NCBI GenBank assembly: GCA_946480715.1 | Contig: CAMLKK010000026.1 | Coordinates: 1-43,201 of the forward strand | DNA length: 43,201 bases | Source: an uncultured Bacteriovorax sp. | GTDB lineage: Bacteria > Bdellovibrionota > Bacteriovoracia > Bacteriovoracales > Bacteriovoracaceae | Reading direction: 5' to 3' | Notes under the pieces: model-generated | What the model was told of the DNA's origin: nothing | The model's input: only the letters and a program-made list of their open reading frames with translations | Databases searched by the model: none | Translations under genes and position numbers: made by a program | Shown: positions 33,725 through 42,608 of the stretch, piece by piece | How the letters are laid out: each line of letters begins with the position of its first letter | How positions within the stretch are numbered: the stretch's first letter is position 1

Positions 33725-34765
33725 CTATTTTTTGTTGTTAACGAGAATGTCGTAGGCTTCCTGGATCACGGAAAAATTCTTGATGGCCTTAAGTTCAATC
33801 GGCTTTGGTAATTTTAGACCCGCAATTTTATCTGGATGACGAGAAAGTGCGATTTTTTTGTAAACTTTTTTGATGTCTTCAATGCTCATATCTTCATCAA
33901 CGGCAAGAATAGATCTTGCTCCTTCAATGTCTTTTTTATGTTCAAGTTTAGGAAGGGGATGAAGAAGTCCGGCATAGTTTAAGTGTAAGGCCATTTCTTC
34001 AATAAAATAATTATGACTTTTAGCCCACAGATTGGCCTCTTTAGACATAAGAATTTCAAGAGCTTCATTCATTGTGTCTTCACTAAATTGATGAAGAACA
34101 GGAGAGTCGCTGTAGATAGTAGACTCTTTGATATTTTTTTTCGCAGCCAGTGGCATGAGGATTTTCATTTGCAAGGCCAGGGCGAATTCTTCTGATCGCA
34201 AATGACATTTTTTCGCCATTTTAGGAATGAGAGCAAATTGTTTCTCACGAACTTCATCAATGAGCATTTTTACAATCATGATCATGCTGAGATAGTTTTT
34301 AAGAGATTCAACACTTTCCAGATTGTCTGTACTTAAATATCGCAGCCATTTTTTCTTTTCCGCTAACAAAACAAATGCATTGATCTTAGTTTCGGCGACA
34401 GTATAGGAATAATTTTTTGTAATCATTCCTTGAATCGATTTTGCAAAATCTCCACCGCCCCATTTTGTTTCTTTGTAGATATGATCGGCAGCAGGTGAGT
34501 GAGGAGTAGGATGTGAGGATTCAGCTTCTTCTCGTTGAGGTGAAGGAAGTCCTTCATGAACGGTTTTGCCTGTCAGACCATATTGAGCTCTCAATCTTTC
34601 TTTTTGTCTGCGAATCATTGCATCGATGTCATTGTCGGGTTCAACATACCCAGGCATTTTCGAGCGAAAATAATTAAAAAGAACTGGTCCCAGAACTTTG
34701 ATGATGATGAAGAGAAAGACGAGGGCCGTAATGGCCTTTATGATAAAATCTTTATTCAGAAGCAT
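33725..34765 (-). CDS. Membrane-anchored protein with C-terminal J domain
   Basis: A 346-residue protein with one N-terminal membrane segment (ITALVFLFIIIKVLGPVLF, residues ~12-30). A long cytoplasmic helical middle follows (~residues 100-260, LLAEKKKWLRYLSTDNLES). A J domain occupies the last ~60 residues, with HPDK at 310-313 in ALSRHPDKIAG and FSVIQEAYDIL as its last helix. The layout resembles DjlA (membrane anchor plus C-terminal J domain), which recruits DnaK to the inner membrane, but the middle does not look like the TerB-like domain with certainty. No ribosome site is obvious. It is divergent to the epimerase-like gene across 48 bp. Confidence 0.78.
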   Translation of the reverse strand: MLLNKDFIIKAITALVFLFIIIKVLGPVLFNYFRSKMPGYVEPDNDIDAMIRRQKERLRAQYGLTGKTVHEGLPSPQREEAESSHPTPHSPAADHIYKETKWGGGDFAKSIQGMITKNYSYTVAETKINAFVLLAEKKKWLRYLSTDNLESVESLKNYLSMIMIVKMLIDEVREKQFALIPKMAKKCHLRSEEFALALQMKILMPLAAKKNIKESTIYSDSPVLHQFSEDTMNEALEILMSKEANLWAKSHNYFIEEMALHLNYAGLLHPLPKLEHKKDIEGARSILAVDEDMSIEDIKKVYKKIALSRHPDKIAGLKLPKPIELKAIKNFSVIQEAYDILVNNKK

Positions 34766-34813
34766 AAACTATAGTAACATAATATCTAAAAGTCTTAATC
34801 ATGGAAGAAAACT

Positions 34814-35815
34814 ATGTTCACTTGGTCCATTCGCGAAGTTGTGCTGCCACTCAAATTTACCTGGAATATTTCACGAAATAGCTCAGATACTAAACGCAAT
34901 TTTATTGTCGAAGTAAAAAATGGATCTATAAGTGCCCTCGGCGAAGTCGCTTTTAATGTACGCTATGGCGAAACTCGCGAACTTATTTTAGAGAAGTTCG
35001 AAGAATTCAAAAATAATGCTCCAAATGACTTTAACGGAGTCGAGTCTCTTGTCGCGTATCTTGAAAGAACGGATCTTCCGCAGTCTCTAAAATTTGGAAT
35101 TGAATCAAGCTTCGTTCATTACGTAGCAATCTTGTCAGGTAAGACTGTTTCACAACTTATGGGTGTTAATGTTGTCTCTTCTGTAAAGACATCGTTTTCA
35201 ATTCCTATTATGGAACCTGGAAAGCTTGAAGCTTTCATCCAAGAAAATAAGCTGGAACGATTCAGCGTTTTAAAAGTGAAGGTGAATAAAGAGAATGCAC
35301 TTGATTTCAGCAACGAAGTGCTTCGTCTAACTAAAGTTCCTCTCAGAATTGATGCCAATGAAGCATTTGAAACAGCAGAACAAACAATGCAGTTCCTGCA
35401 AAAATTATCAGACGTAAATCGCCTGGAATTTCTAGAGCAACCATTAGCTTCAAATCTTCATGAAGAGGCTTTGGAACTAAAACAACGAACAAATGTTTTT
35501 TTAATGGCCGATGAATCGGTCACAAAAGAAGAAGTGACTCATTATCACGCAGAACGATTTCATGGAGTGAATGTTAAACTTATGAAGTCTGGTGGTTACC
35601 TAAAAGCTATCAAACAACTTCGACAAGCAAAAAGCTTAGGACTAAAAACTATGCTTGGTTGTATGGTGGAGACAAGTTTAGGAATTTCTTCAGCACTTAA
35701 TATTTCGGGTGGTGTTGATTTCTATGATCTCGATGGATCACTTCTGATAAAAGAAGATCCCTTCAAACTCATCAGTGAAGAAAACGGAAAAATCTTTTAT
35801 TCCTACATTCAGTAA
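34814..35815 (+). CDS. Enolase-superfamily dipeptide epimerase-like enzyme
   Basis: A 333-residue enolase-superfamily (muconate-lactonizing-enzyme subgroup) protein. Catalytic Lys region FSVLKVKVN (KxK), metal ligands LRIDANEAF (Asp), LEFLEQPL (Glu) and LMADESV (Asp), second catalytic Lys in GVNVKLMKSGG, and GCMVETSLGISSAL with DLDGSLL at the end. This pattern matches L-Ala-D/L-Glu epimerases (YcjG/YkfB), which help recycle murein peptides. N-succinylamino-acid racemase or o-succinylbenzoate synthase are less likely alternatives. The ATG has GGAAG at good spacing. It ends flush with the convergent barrel gene. Confidence 0.83.
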   Translation: MFTWSIREVVLPLKFTWNISRNSSDTKRNFIVEVKNGSISALGEVAFNVRYGETRELILEKFEEFKNNAPNDFNGVESLVAYLERTDLPQSLKFGIESSFVHYVAILSGKTVSQLMGVNVVSSVKTSFSIPIMEPGKLEAFIQENKLERFSVLKVKVNKENALDFSNEVLRLTKVPLRIDANEAFETAEQTMQFLQKLSDVNRLEFLEQPLASNLHEEALELKQRTNVFLMADESVTKEEVTHYHAERFHGVNVKLMKSGGYLKAIKQLRQAKSLGLKTMLGCMVETSLGISSALNISGGVDFYDLDGSLLIKEDPFKLISEENGKIFYSYIQ

Positions 35816-37060
35816 TTAGAAGAAAAGTTTTAGATCTACATCAATGCGCTGATAGCTTGCTGTATTTCGGGCATTGAGAAGTTTTTGTGCTGAAACACCA
35901 ATCTCAAATGGAAGATCGAATTTTTTACGTTTGTAAGCTTCAATTGTTGAAAAGCCCATACCAACTCTTAACCAACGGCTCTCAGCGGCCGTGTTTGCTT
36001 CAAGTGCTTCTTTAACTTTTTTATCTTCAACATCAGTATATAACGTACTTTCAGTTTTATTAATGATGATTGATGAATTGAGATTCATCCAATGTGCAGG
36101 ATTCAAGGTAACTGTAGCAACAGCATCGATTTTATTTCCTAATTTTTGGCGAACGCTTCTTTTTTCCTGCGAAAGCGGAACATCGGAATCATTAATCCAA
36201 CGAACATCTTTTTTCGATTCGAATTGATATGTGTAACGTCCTTTTAAATCAAATTGAAAAGTATTATCTAAAACACCAAATCCCATCATCGATTCAACGA
36301 ATCCATCGTATTGTCCGTCACCAGTTGAAACATCTTGAAGAGAATCAGGATCATCAGCATCTCCTGTTGGCAGAACAGCTCCCATTGAAATGGCCATACC
36401 AGCACTTTCGAAATCTGTTAAACGATAGATGAAACCAATTTCAGCATCACCCAAAGCATCTTTTTCCCAAGTACCAATAGGTTTATAGTTGTAATAATTC
36501 ACAACGAGAGACTGAAGAAGCTCTTCATTTGTTTCTGGAAGTTGCAAGGTTAGATCGCGAACGAATTTTCCCATCGCTGTGTCAGCATCAGTGTTTCTTA
36601 ATGTGGCCTGAACGGCCGATAAATTACCTGGTTTTGTTTGACTGAATTTAATATCAGTTTTGATGTGATAAACAGGAAGTGAGCCATAGACTGTGAGTTT
36701 ATCTGTGAAACCGAAACCGTATCCAAAGCCTTGGGCCGTCACTTGCGCCTCAACGTCGGCGTTGAATTCACCCAATGAAAAGTTTGTGTAAGCTTCAGGA
36801 GAAATTTCTTTTAATTGTTCAAAATAACTTTTGATGACTGTGCTGACATCTTCCAGACGGCTGGAAGTAAATTCTTCTTTAAGATCGAGCGATTCTTGTT
36901 TGCTTTGATCGTCGTATTTTGACTCGATCTTTGAGGCCATAACTTGTTTTACGACAAACGTGTTTACGTTCTTTGGAAGTGTGTCGTACGAAGCTCCAAA
37001 TGCTCCAGAAAGGGGGAGCAAAAGCGCCGTCGCCAATGTCATAAAGTTATGTTGTTTCAT
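35816..37060 (-). CDS. Outer-membrane β-barrel protein
   Basis: A 414-residue protein with signal peptide MKQHNFMTLATALLLPLSGAFGA. After a ~70-residue helical stretch come many alternating β strands separated by acidic turns (GFTDKLTVYGSLPVYHI, GDAEIGFIYRLT, FQFDLKGRYTYQFES, FDLPFEIGVSAQKLL), ending in an aromatic residue (VDLKLFF), as expected for an outer-membrane barrel. GAVLPTGDADDP is typical of the family of MetA/phenol-type outer-membrane proteins; substrate unknown. The frame is open to a TTG at 37090, but the ATG at 37060 begins the signal peptide. No clear ribosome site is seen for either. Confidence 0.7.
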   Translation of the reverse strand: MKQHNFMTLATALLLPLSGAFGASYDTLPKNVNTFVVKQVMASKIESKYDDQSKQESLDLKEEFTSSRLEDVSTVIKSYFEQLKEISPEAYTNFSLGEFNADVEAQVTAQGFGYGFGFTDKLTVYGSLPVYHIKTDIKFSQTKPGNLSAVQATLRNTDADTAMGKFVRDLTLQLPETNEELLQSLVVNYYNYKPIGTWEKDALGDAEIGFIYRLTDFESAGMAISMGAVLPTGDADDPDSLQDVSTGDGQYDGFVESMMGFGVLDNTFQFDLKGRYTYQFESKKDVRWINDSDVPLSQEKRSVRQKLGNKIDAVATVTLNPAHWMNLNSSIIINKTESTLYTDVEDKKVKEALEANTAAESRWLRVGMGFSTIEAYKRKKFDLPFEIGVSAQKLLNARNTASYQRIDVDLKLFF

Positions 37061-37140
37061 GAACAAAATTCTAGGGGATTTGGCCGCCAAAATGGGATGT
37101 AAAATGGCTTCGTGAAAAAACTACAGATCACCCCACAAAT

Positions 37141-37159
37141 TTTATACACGTGTTATAAA
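37141..37159. promoter_or_regulatory. Palindrome in the barrel/lipoprotein intergenic region
   Basis: TTTATACACGTGTTATAAA has a perfect 8-bp core palindrome (ACACGTGT) flanked by TTTAT and ATAAA arms with one extra base on the right. It lies 7 nt before the lipoprotein ATG and contains TATAAA facing both ways, so it may be an operator or overlapping -10 boxes. No good -35 box accompanies it. Confidence 0.35.
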
Positions 37160-37166
37160 TCTGGTC

Positions 37167-37856
37167 ATGAAAAGAACCCCGTCTTTCATCCTCCTTTTAG
37201 TTATGGCCGTCTTTCTCAGCGCTTGCGGGAAGGAAAAGCTGACTCCGCTGGTGGCCCCAATGACGGTTAATGAGTTACGTAATGATCAGCCTGTGCGCTT
37301 TTCTTATAAAATCGATGAAACTCAAATTGATGAATATGCAAAAAACACCGGTAAGTTCCCAATATTCGGTAAGCTTTTTCAGTCGATCGCCTTTGTTCTC
37401 GCCAACAGCTCAATCACCAGCAGGGGCGGACATTCTCTGGACCTTCCAGCGGTGGATGTGGACCTCGCAAGTCTTGAAGAAATAGATTTCGATTATATTG
37501 AATGGATCCGTCTCGATTCGCTCTCAATCATGATTGAAAATGCCAAGAAAAAAGATAGCTTAAATTTTATCAGTAAAGTGGAAATCTATGCTGATCTGGC
37601 CGAGCGTCTTCCAGGCGTTCCAGTCGATGAAGATGGCCTTTCAAGACTCGTTTATTTTGATAGCAATCAACATAAATTAGAATGTGAGAATAGATGTATT
37701 AATTTGAAGCTGGAAAAAATCGATTGGAAGCAGCTTCTGAAAAAAAATAAAAAGGTAAAACTTCAGCCAAAAATCATCATCAATTCTGTTCCTAAAAGCT
37801 CAATGGCCCTAGCTGGTTCAGTGGGTTTCAGTGTAAAATTCAATCTAGGTTTCTAA
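37167..37856 (+). CDS. Lipoprotein of unknown function
   Basis: A 229-residue protein with signal MKRTPSFILLLVMAVFLSAC, lipobox LSAC, acylated Cys20. The mature domain is mixed α/β with HSLDLPAVDVDLASLEEIDFDYIEWIR in two parts and a late Cys pair (LECENRCINLKL). It ends in a Phe (VKFNLGF), which may suggest contact with the outer membrane. The family is not recognised. No Shine-Dalgarno precedes the ATG. The 19-bp palindrome ends 7 nt before it. It is followed 20 nt later by a GT4 gene. Confidence 0.72.
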   Translation: MKRTPSFILLLVMAVFLSACGKEKLTPLVAPMTVNELRNDQPVRFSYKIDETQIDEYAKNTGKFPIFGKLFQSIAFVLANSSITSRGGHSLDLPAVDVDLASLEEIDFDYIEWIRLDSLSIMIENAKKKDSLNFISKVEIYADLAERLPGVPVDEDGLSRLVYFDSNQHKLECENRCINLKLEKIDWKQLLKKNKKVKLQPKIIINSVPKSSMALAGSVGFSVKFNLGF

Positions 37857-37876
37857 TTAATTTAAAAAGGTAAACA

Positions 37877-39007
37877 ATGAGAATAGGTTTCGACGGAAAA
37901 CGCGCGACCATGAACTTTCGCGGTCTAGGTAATTTTTCACGAGGGCTTATTGAAGGTCTATTAGACTATTCTGACAATGATCTTTTTCTATACACACCAA
38001 AGGCCATCCATCCTAGGGCCATCGAATGGTTGAAAAAAAATCAAAATGACAAATTACACGTTCGATTTCCGCAGACATTAGTTGAAAAGAAACTGCACGC
38101 ACTTTGGAGATCACTTTCGGTCGCAGGTGATATCAATAATGATAAGCTCGATCTTTTTCACGGACTTTCTCATGAAATTCCTTTTAGTTCTGGAATGATC
38201 AAAACGAAAAAGGTTGTGACGATACACGATTTGATCTTTCTTAGATATCCGGAATTTTTTCCATTCGTTGATCGGGTGACTTATAAAGCGAAATTTAAAT
38301 TTTCATGTGCTCAATCGGATAAAGTGATTGCTATTTGTGAGCAAACGAAACGCGACCTCATTGATTTTCTCAATGTGCCTGAAGAAAAAATTCTCGTTCA
38401 TTACCAAAGCTGTGATCCGGTTTTTTATGAGCTTACAGCAGAAGATGAGCTTGTTGCTCTTAAGCAGAAATACAATCTTAATAAACCTTTTCTTTTAACA
38501 GTTGGAGCGTTTGAACAACGTAAAAATCAACTCGGTTTGATTCGATCATTTCACATGTTGAAAGAAAAAAATCTTGATCTAGTTCTTATTGGAGCGGGAA
38601 AAGATTATCTTAAAAAATGCCGGGAACTCGTCAGCGAATTAAAATTAGAAAGCCGCGTTCATTTTCTTTCCAACATTTCTTTTACCGAGCTTCCACTTTT
38701 TTATCAGGCCGCTAGTATCTTTTGTTTTCCTTCTTTCTTCGAAGGTTTTGGACTACCAATAGTTGAAGCTCTCTTTTCCAAAACACCAGTGATCACGAGT
38801 GTTGGATCATGTTTTCCCGAAAGTGGTGGACCCACTACGATTTACACAGATCCACATAGACCAGAGGAAATGGCCAACGAAATTGATAGGCTAATTCAGG
38901 ATCCCGCAAGAATGAACAACATGCGAGAAAAAGGTTTGCAGTTCGTTCAAAAGTTTCATCGCAAAGATTCCACTCTCGCTTTACTTGATTGCTATCGTCA
39001 GGTGTAA
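37877..39007 (+). CDS. Glycosyltransferase family 4 (GT-B) enzyme
   Basis: A 376-residue glycosyltransferase. N-terminal acceptor domain begins MRIGFDGKRATMNFRGLGNF, followed by VVTIHDLIFLRYPEFF. The donor domain has FLLTVGAFEQRKNQLGLI, VLIGAGKDYLKKC and the EX7E motif in FFEGFGLPIVEALFSKTPVI. This is the arrangement of mannosyl/glucosyltransferases that use nucleotide sugars on exopolysaccharide or LPS. Substrate unknown. It lies directly upstream of the flagellin gene, so a flagellin-glycosylation role could be considered, though the flagellin has its own promoter. Confidence 0.88.
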   Translation: MRIGFDGKRATMNFRGLGNFSRGLIEGLLDYSDNDLFLYTPKAIHPRAIEWLKKNQNDKLHVRFPQTLVEKKLHALWRSLSVAGDINNDKLDLFHGLSHEIPFSSGMIKTKKVVTIHDLIFLRYPEFFPFVDRVTYKAKFKFSCAQSDKVIAICEQTKRDLIDFLNVPEEKILVHYQSCDPVFYELTAEDELVALKQKYNLNKPFLLTVGAFEQRKNQLGLIRSFHMLKEKNLDLVLIGAGKDYLKKCRELVSELKLESRVHFLSNISFTELPLFYQAASIFCFPSFFEGFGLPIVEALFSKTPVITSVGSCFPESGGPTTIYTDPHRPEEMANEIDRLIQDPARMNNMREKGLQFVQKFHRKDSTLALLDCYRQV

Positions 39008-39015
39008 TGCCCATT

Positions 39016-39043
39016 TAAAGTTGCAGGAAAATTTTTCCGAACA
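39016..39043 (+). promoter_or_regulatory. Sigma-28 (FliA)-like promoter of the flagellin gene
   Basis: TAAAGTTG (39016-39023), 12 nt, TCCGAACA (39036-39043). The sigma-28 consensus is TAAAGTTT-N11-GCCGATAA, so the -35 is nearly perfect, the -10 keeps the CCGA core and the spacer is one base long. It sits 47 nt before the flagellin ATG, where such a promoter is expected. Confidence 0.55.
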
Positions 39044-39090
39044 GAGGATAACGGTTTCAAGGTAGAGGCCGTTCGTCACTCAAGGAAGAT

Positions 39091-39918
39091 ATGCGAGTTT
39101 CAACCAACGTCCAGTCCCTGGTCGCTCAACGCTATGTGAAGGCACATACGGAAGAGATGGCACTAGAAGATAGTAAACTATCTTCAGGGGATCGTATTGT
39201 TCGTTCAAGCATGGATCCTGCAGGGATGGCGATCTCTGAACTCATGCGAGCAAAAATCCGCAGTAATCATCAGGCCGAAAGAAATTCAAACGATTCAGTT
39301 TCTCTCATTCAAGTGGCAGAAGGTTCACTTGGAGTTATTTCTGATATGGGAATTCGTCTGCGCGAGTTAGCGATGCAAGCGGCGAGTGATACAGTTGCAG
39401 ATGCTGAACGAGTTATTGCGGATAAAGAATTTCAGCATCTGAAACAGGAGATTCAGCGTTTAACAGCTTCTACAAGTTTCAATGGGAACAACATTATCAA
39501 AGATGCAGGGAGCGTTTACGACCTGCAAATCGGCATCAATGGAAATCCAGAATTAGATTCTCTCCGTTATGACATGAGTAAGATCATGGACGGAAAGAAT
39601 AATTTTGGAATCGCCAACATTGATCTTCGAACAAAAATGGGTGCTCAGCAATCCCTTTCAAAAATCGATTCCATGATGACTGATGTAAACCGCAGTCGTG
39701 CAGAGTTGGGAAGTTTGAGTAACAGAATGACTTCTGTCATTCAAAACCTTCAAGTTTCTCGCGAGAACGTTTCTGCCAGTAATTCAAAAATCAGAGATGC
39801 AGACATGGCCAAAGAAGCGGCCATTAAAGCAAAAACTTCTGTCGCACAAAGTGCCACACTTTCAATGTTAAAAATGACAAATGATCGTCCAGGTGAAATT
39901 TTAAAATTGGTTAGTTAA
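39091..39918 (+). CDS. fliC: Flagellin
   Basis: A 275-residue flagellin made only of the conserved D0/D1 helices, with almost no variable outer domain. N-terminal part: SLVAQRYVKAHTEEM, KLSSGDRIVRSSMDPAGMAI, NDSVSLIQVAEGSLGVISDM, LRELAMQAASDT and FNGNNII. C-terminal part: SRAELGSLSNRMTSVIQNL, then SKIRDADMAKEA and QSATLSMLKM. It is exported by the flagellar type III system and forms the filament. AAGGAAG is the ribosome site. Bdellovibrio-type bacteria carry several such flagellins, so this is probably one of a set. The last 8 nt overlap the convergent phoR gene. Confidence 0.95.
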   Translation: MRVSTNVQSLVAQRYVKAHTEEMALEDSKLSSGDRIVRSSMDPAGMAISELMRAKIRSNHQAERNSNDSVSLIQVAEGSLGVISDMGIRLRELAMQAASDTVADAERVIADKEFQHLKQEIQRLTASTSFNGNNIIKDAGSVYDLQIGINGNPELDSLRYDMSKIMDGKNNFGIANIDLRTKMGAQQSLSKIDSMMTDVNRSRAELGSLSNRMTSVIQNLQVSRENVSASNSKIRDADMAKEAAIKAKTSVAQSATLSMLKMTNDRPGEILKLVS

Positions 39919-41245
39919 GCGGAAGCCAAAGTGTAAAGACGGTCGCTTTTCCGGCAACACTGGAAGCTTTAACTTTACCTTCATGTTTTTGAACAATGTG
40001 TTTTACAATGGCGAGACCAAGGCCTGTGCCGGGATTTTCAGTTCTGGCTGCATCAACTCTGAAGAAACGTTCAAATAATCGATGAAGTTGATCCTCATGA
40101 ATACTAATTCCACTATTTTCAATTTCTAATACAGCAAATGAGTCTTCTTGCCTCGTAGACACTTTAATATGATTTCCTTCAGGGCTGTATTTGAAAGCGT
40201 TGTCGATAAGATTTAAAAGCACTTGTTCAAATAAATTATAGTCAACCCAGAAGCGTGATTGCTGGATACTGAGTTCATACGAGATTTTTTTCGCTCGATA
40301 ATTATCACCAACTTCCATCAAAAGCGGCTCAACAAGTTGATTGATGTCGATATCTTCTTTTACCAGTTCGAGTTTATTCTCAACAGATGTGAGTTGAAGG
40401 AGATCATTGAACAATTTGAGAAGTCTTCTGGAGTTGTTATCAATGCGATCAAAAATATTTTTTATCTCTGGAGTATCTTGATTCAGAGTTGTTTTTAAAC
40501 TTTGCAATTGCCCGTTGAGAATAGTGAGTGGCGTTCTTAATTCATGGGAAAAATTAGAAACAAAATCTTCTCTCATGATGTCGGCCATCTTCTTCTGAGT
40601 GATGTCGTTCATCAGACAAAGATGTCCGTTGAGTTCTTTGACCGAAAATATTTTGCATTCAAAATAACTTTTGTGAGGATCAGGGTAGTGGCTGAAGCTG
40701 AATAAACTCGCTTTGTAAGGAACATCATCTCTTTGGGCCTGAAGCAAGATTTCCTGGAAATCTAATTGCCGAGTGACTTCAATGAGAGGTGATCCTCCGA
40801 CAGATGGAGTAAATTTAAAAAGCTCCTGAAATGCTTTATTAGAAAATGTAATGTTCAGTTCGCGATCGTATATAAAAACCGGATCGAGGAGTGAATCTAG
40901 TATAGTTTTATATTTAAGATTTTCTAACTCAAACGCTGATTTTAAATCCGCAAAGTCTTGATCTTTTTTTCGGATTGTTTCTTCGATCATTGACCAGGTC
41001 ATGTCTTCAGGTGAACTGCTGGGGTTGAGGGCCTGCATGACTTTTTTGGAGGGAAGGGCGGCGTATTTGAGAAAAACAATGTTGACTATAATGAAACCGA
41101 TCCAAAGAAACCAATAGGAAGACCACAGTCTGGAGATATCGCCCTTTTTTAGAAAGTCATGAATGGTTTCATTGAGAAAAAGACCCCATCCAATGAGTAG
41201 GACGGCCTGAAAAATGAGGACGCGGCGATAGCGAAAATCATTCAT
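39911..41245 (-). CDS. phoR: PhoR-like membrane sensor histidine kinase
   Basis: A 444-residue kinase with two N-terminal membrane segments (residues ~8-28 and ~42-62), no sizeable periplasmic sensor, a PAS domain (ILDSLLDPVFIYDREL, residues ~113-215), HisKA with FVSNFSHELRTPLTIL (His234) and an HATPase domain with NLIDNAFKYSPEG (N box), GTGLGLAIVKHIVQKHEG (G boxes). This is the PhoR layout, sensing phosphate through the Pst transporter and PhoU rather than directly. It overlaps the upstream response-regulator gene by 8 nt, and phoU and pstB precede it, which supports the PhoR call. Confidence 0.9.
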   Translation of the reverse strand: MNDFRYRRVLIFQAVLLIGWGLFLNETIHDFLKKGDISRLWSSYWFLWIGFIIVNIVFLKYAALPSKKVMQALNPSSSPEDMTWSMIEETIRKKDQDFADLKSAFELENLKYKTILDSLLDPVFIYDRELNITFSNKAFQELFKFTPSVGGSPLIEVTRQLDFQEILLQAQRDDVPYKASLFSFSHYPDPHKSYFECKIFSVKELNGHLCLMNDITQKKMADIMREDFVSNFSHELRTPLTILNGQLQSLKTTLNQDTPEIKNIFDRIDNNSRRLLKLFNDLLQLTSVENKLELVKEDIDINQLVEPLLMEVGDNYRAKKISYELSIQQSRFWVDYNLFEQVLLNLIDNAFKYSPEGNHIKVSTRQEDSFAVLEIENSGISIHEDQLHRLFERFFRVDAARTENPGTGLGLAIVKHIVQKHEGKVKASSVAGKATVFTLWLPLN

Positions 41246-41951
41246 GTCCTATAACTCTGTACCCAATTCCACGAATGGTCTCGATGATATTAGAATATGA
41301 TCCGAGTTTTTTTCTTAGTCCAAAGATGTGTGTATCAATCGTTCGGTCTGTCACATGGACAGGACCATCCTGGATGTATTCAACGAGTTGATTGCGTGTG
41401 AGTACTTTTCCTGGAGAAAGCAGGAAGCAGCAGAGAATTTTGTATTCGGATAAGGTAAGTTCGATCAGCTGTCCTTCAATCCAGGTTTTACATTGATCAG
41501 TATCAACTGTGAGTTCTTTGAGTTTAAGAATATTTTTATTTTCCTGGGCCACATTGGCAATTTCTCTTCTTCTGAGAAGAGAGCGCACTCTGGCCATCAA
41601 AATATTCAGATCAAAAGGTTTTGTCATGTAATCATCAGCACCAGCATCCAGGCCTTCAACGATTTGTTCCGGAGTGGAAAGCGCAGTTAGCATAAGTATT
41701 GGTGTTGTTTTTGTTGGATTAAAAAAACGAACGAACTTGCAAACTTCCATTCCATTAACTGACGGAAGCATGCGATCCAAAATGAAGAGAGCTATCGATT
41801 GAGCTTCTTTGCCATCATTTGATTGAATATAATCAAGGGCCTTTTTACCATCATGAAACGTCTTTAAGTTAAGACCCAATGGTTTAAGTTGGTTTTCGAT
41901 AATCTCACAAATTTCCAATTCATCTTCGACTAGAACAATAGAAGCACTCAT
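41238..41951 (-). CDS. phoB: PhoB-like OmpR-family response regulator
   Basis: A 237-residue regulator. Receiver domain: IVLVEDELEI, phosphoacceptor Asp59 in LFILDRMLPSVNG, MLTALS and KPFDLNILMARV (conserved Lys). C-terminal winged helix: LTLSEYKILCCFLLSPGKVL, then TDRTIDTHIFGLRKKLG and IETIRGIGYRV. When phosphorylated by PhoR it should activate phosphate-starvation genes at Pho boxes. It lies 3 nt after phoU and overlaps phoR by 8 nt. The OmpR family call is certain; the PhoB identity is from context. Confidence 0.92.
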   Translation of the reverse strand: MSASIVLVEDELEICEIIENQLKPLGLNLKTFHDGKKALDYIQSNDGKEAQSIALFILDRMLPSVNGMEVCKFVRFFNPTKTTPILMLTALSTPEQIVEGLDAGADDYMTKPFDLNILMARVRSLLRRREIANVAQENKNILKLKELTVDTDQCKTWIEGQLIELTLSEYKILCCFLLSPGKVLTRNQLVEYIQDGPVHVTDRTIDTHIFGLRKKLGSYSNIIETIRGIGYRVIGHE

Positions 41952-41954
41952 TTG

Positions 41955-42590
41955 CTAACCTTTTTTAGGAATTTTATATTCAGGATTGTGGCGGATGTCA
42001 GAACCAGATTCAAGGAAGATGACATCTTCAGCGACGTTTTTAGCATGGTCACCAATGCGCTCTAAGTTTTTTGAAATTTTGATAATGCTGTAACCTTCAT
42101 CAAAACTAATCTCGTTATTCTTGATTTGGTTAATGTGACTGCGAACGATATCTCTGTTGATGGCGTTGATCTCTTGATCGTGGCGGATAACATCTGTAGC
42201 GAGCTTAATATTGCTTCTAACAAATGAATCGAGAGCATTTTTAACCATGAGGTTTACTTCAAGTGCCATGTTTTTGATTTGAAGAATATCTCGTCCAATG
42301 ATTTGCTGATGACGTTTAATCTTTACTGATTGATCACCCATGCGCTCTAAATCCGCATTGATTTTCATAATAGCAATTGCTGTTCTTAAGTCTTTAGCGT
42401 TAGGGCTTTTAAGTGCAATGTATTTGAAACAAGCATCATCGATGAGCATGTGAAACTCATTGATCTTTTTTTCAAGCTCGAAAATATCTTCCATGCTTTT
42501 ATCAAGATTTAATGATCCAGCAAGAGAAGCTTCTACAAGGCTTGCCATTTTTAAAACGTGATCGCGTAAGTCTTTTGGTGAAATATCCAT
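41955..42590 (-). CDS. phoU: Phosphate transport regulator PhoU
   Basis: A 211-residue all-helical protein, slightly shorter than E. coli PhoU. It has the two-repeat PhoU structure with the metal-binding E/DxxxD motifs: repeat one INADLERMGDQSVKI and repeat two ISKNLERIGDHAKNVAEDV. PhoU links the PstSCAB transporter to PhoR and restrains the response when phosphate is plentiful. It is placed between pstB (18 nt upstream) and phoB (3 nt downstream), the expected context. Confidence 0.96.
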   Translation of the reverse strand: MDISPKDLRDHVLKMASLVEASLAGSLNLDKSMEDIFELEKKINEFHMLIDDACFKYIALKSPNAKDLRTAIAIMKINADLERMGDQSVKIKRHQQIIGRDILQIKNMALEVNLMVKNALDSFVRSNIKLATDVIRHDQEINAINRDIVRSHINQIKNNEISFDEGYSIIKISKNLERIGDHAKNVAEDVIFLESGSDIRHNPEYKIPKKG

Positions 42591-42608
42591 ATGTGTTTCC
42601 TAATCTAA

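Noticed and set aside
37061..37090. TTG start at 37090 for the outer-membrane barrel gene
   Set aside because: It would add ten residues in front of a complete signal peptide; the ATG at 37060 starts exactly at that signal peptide.
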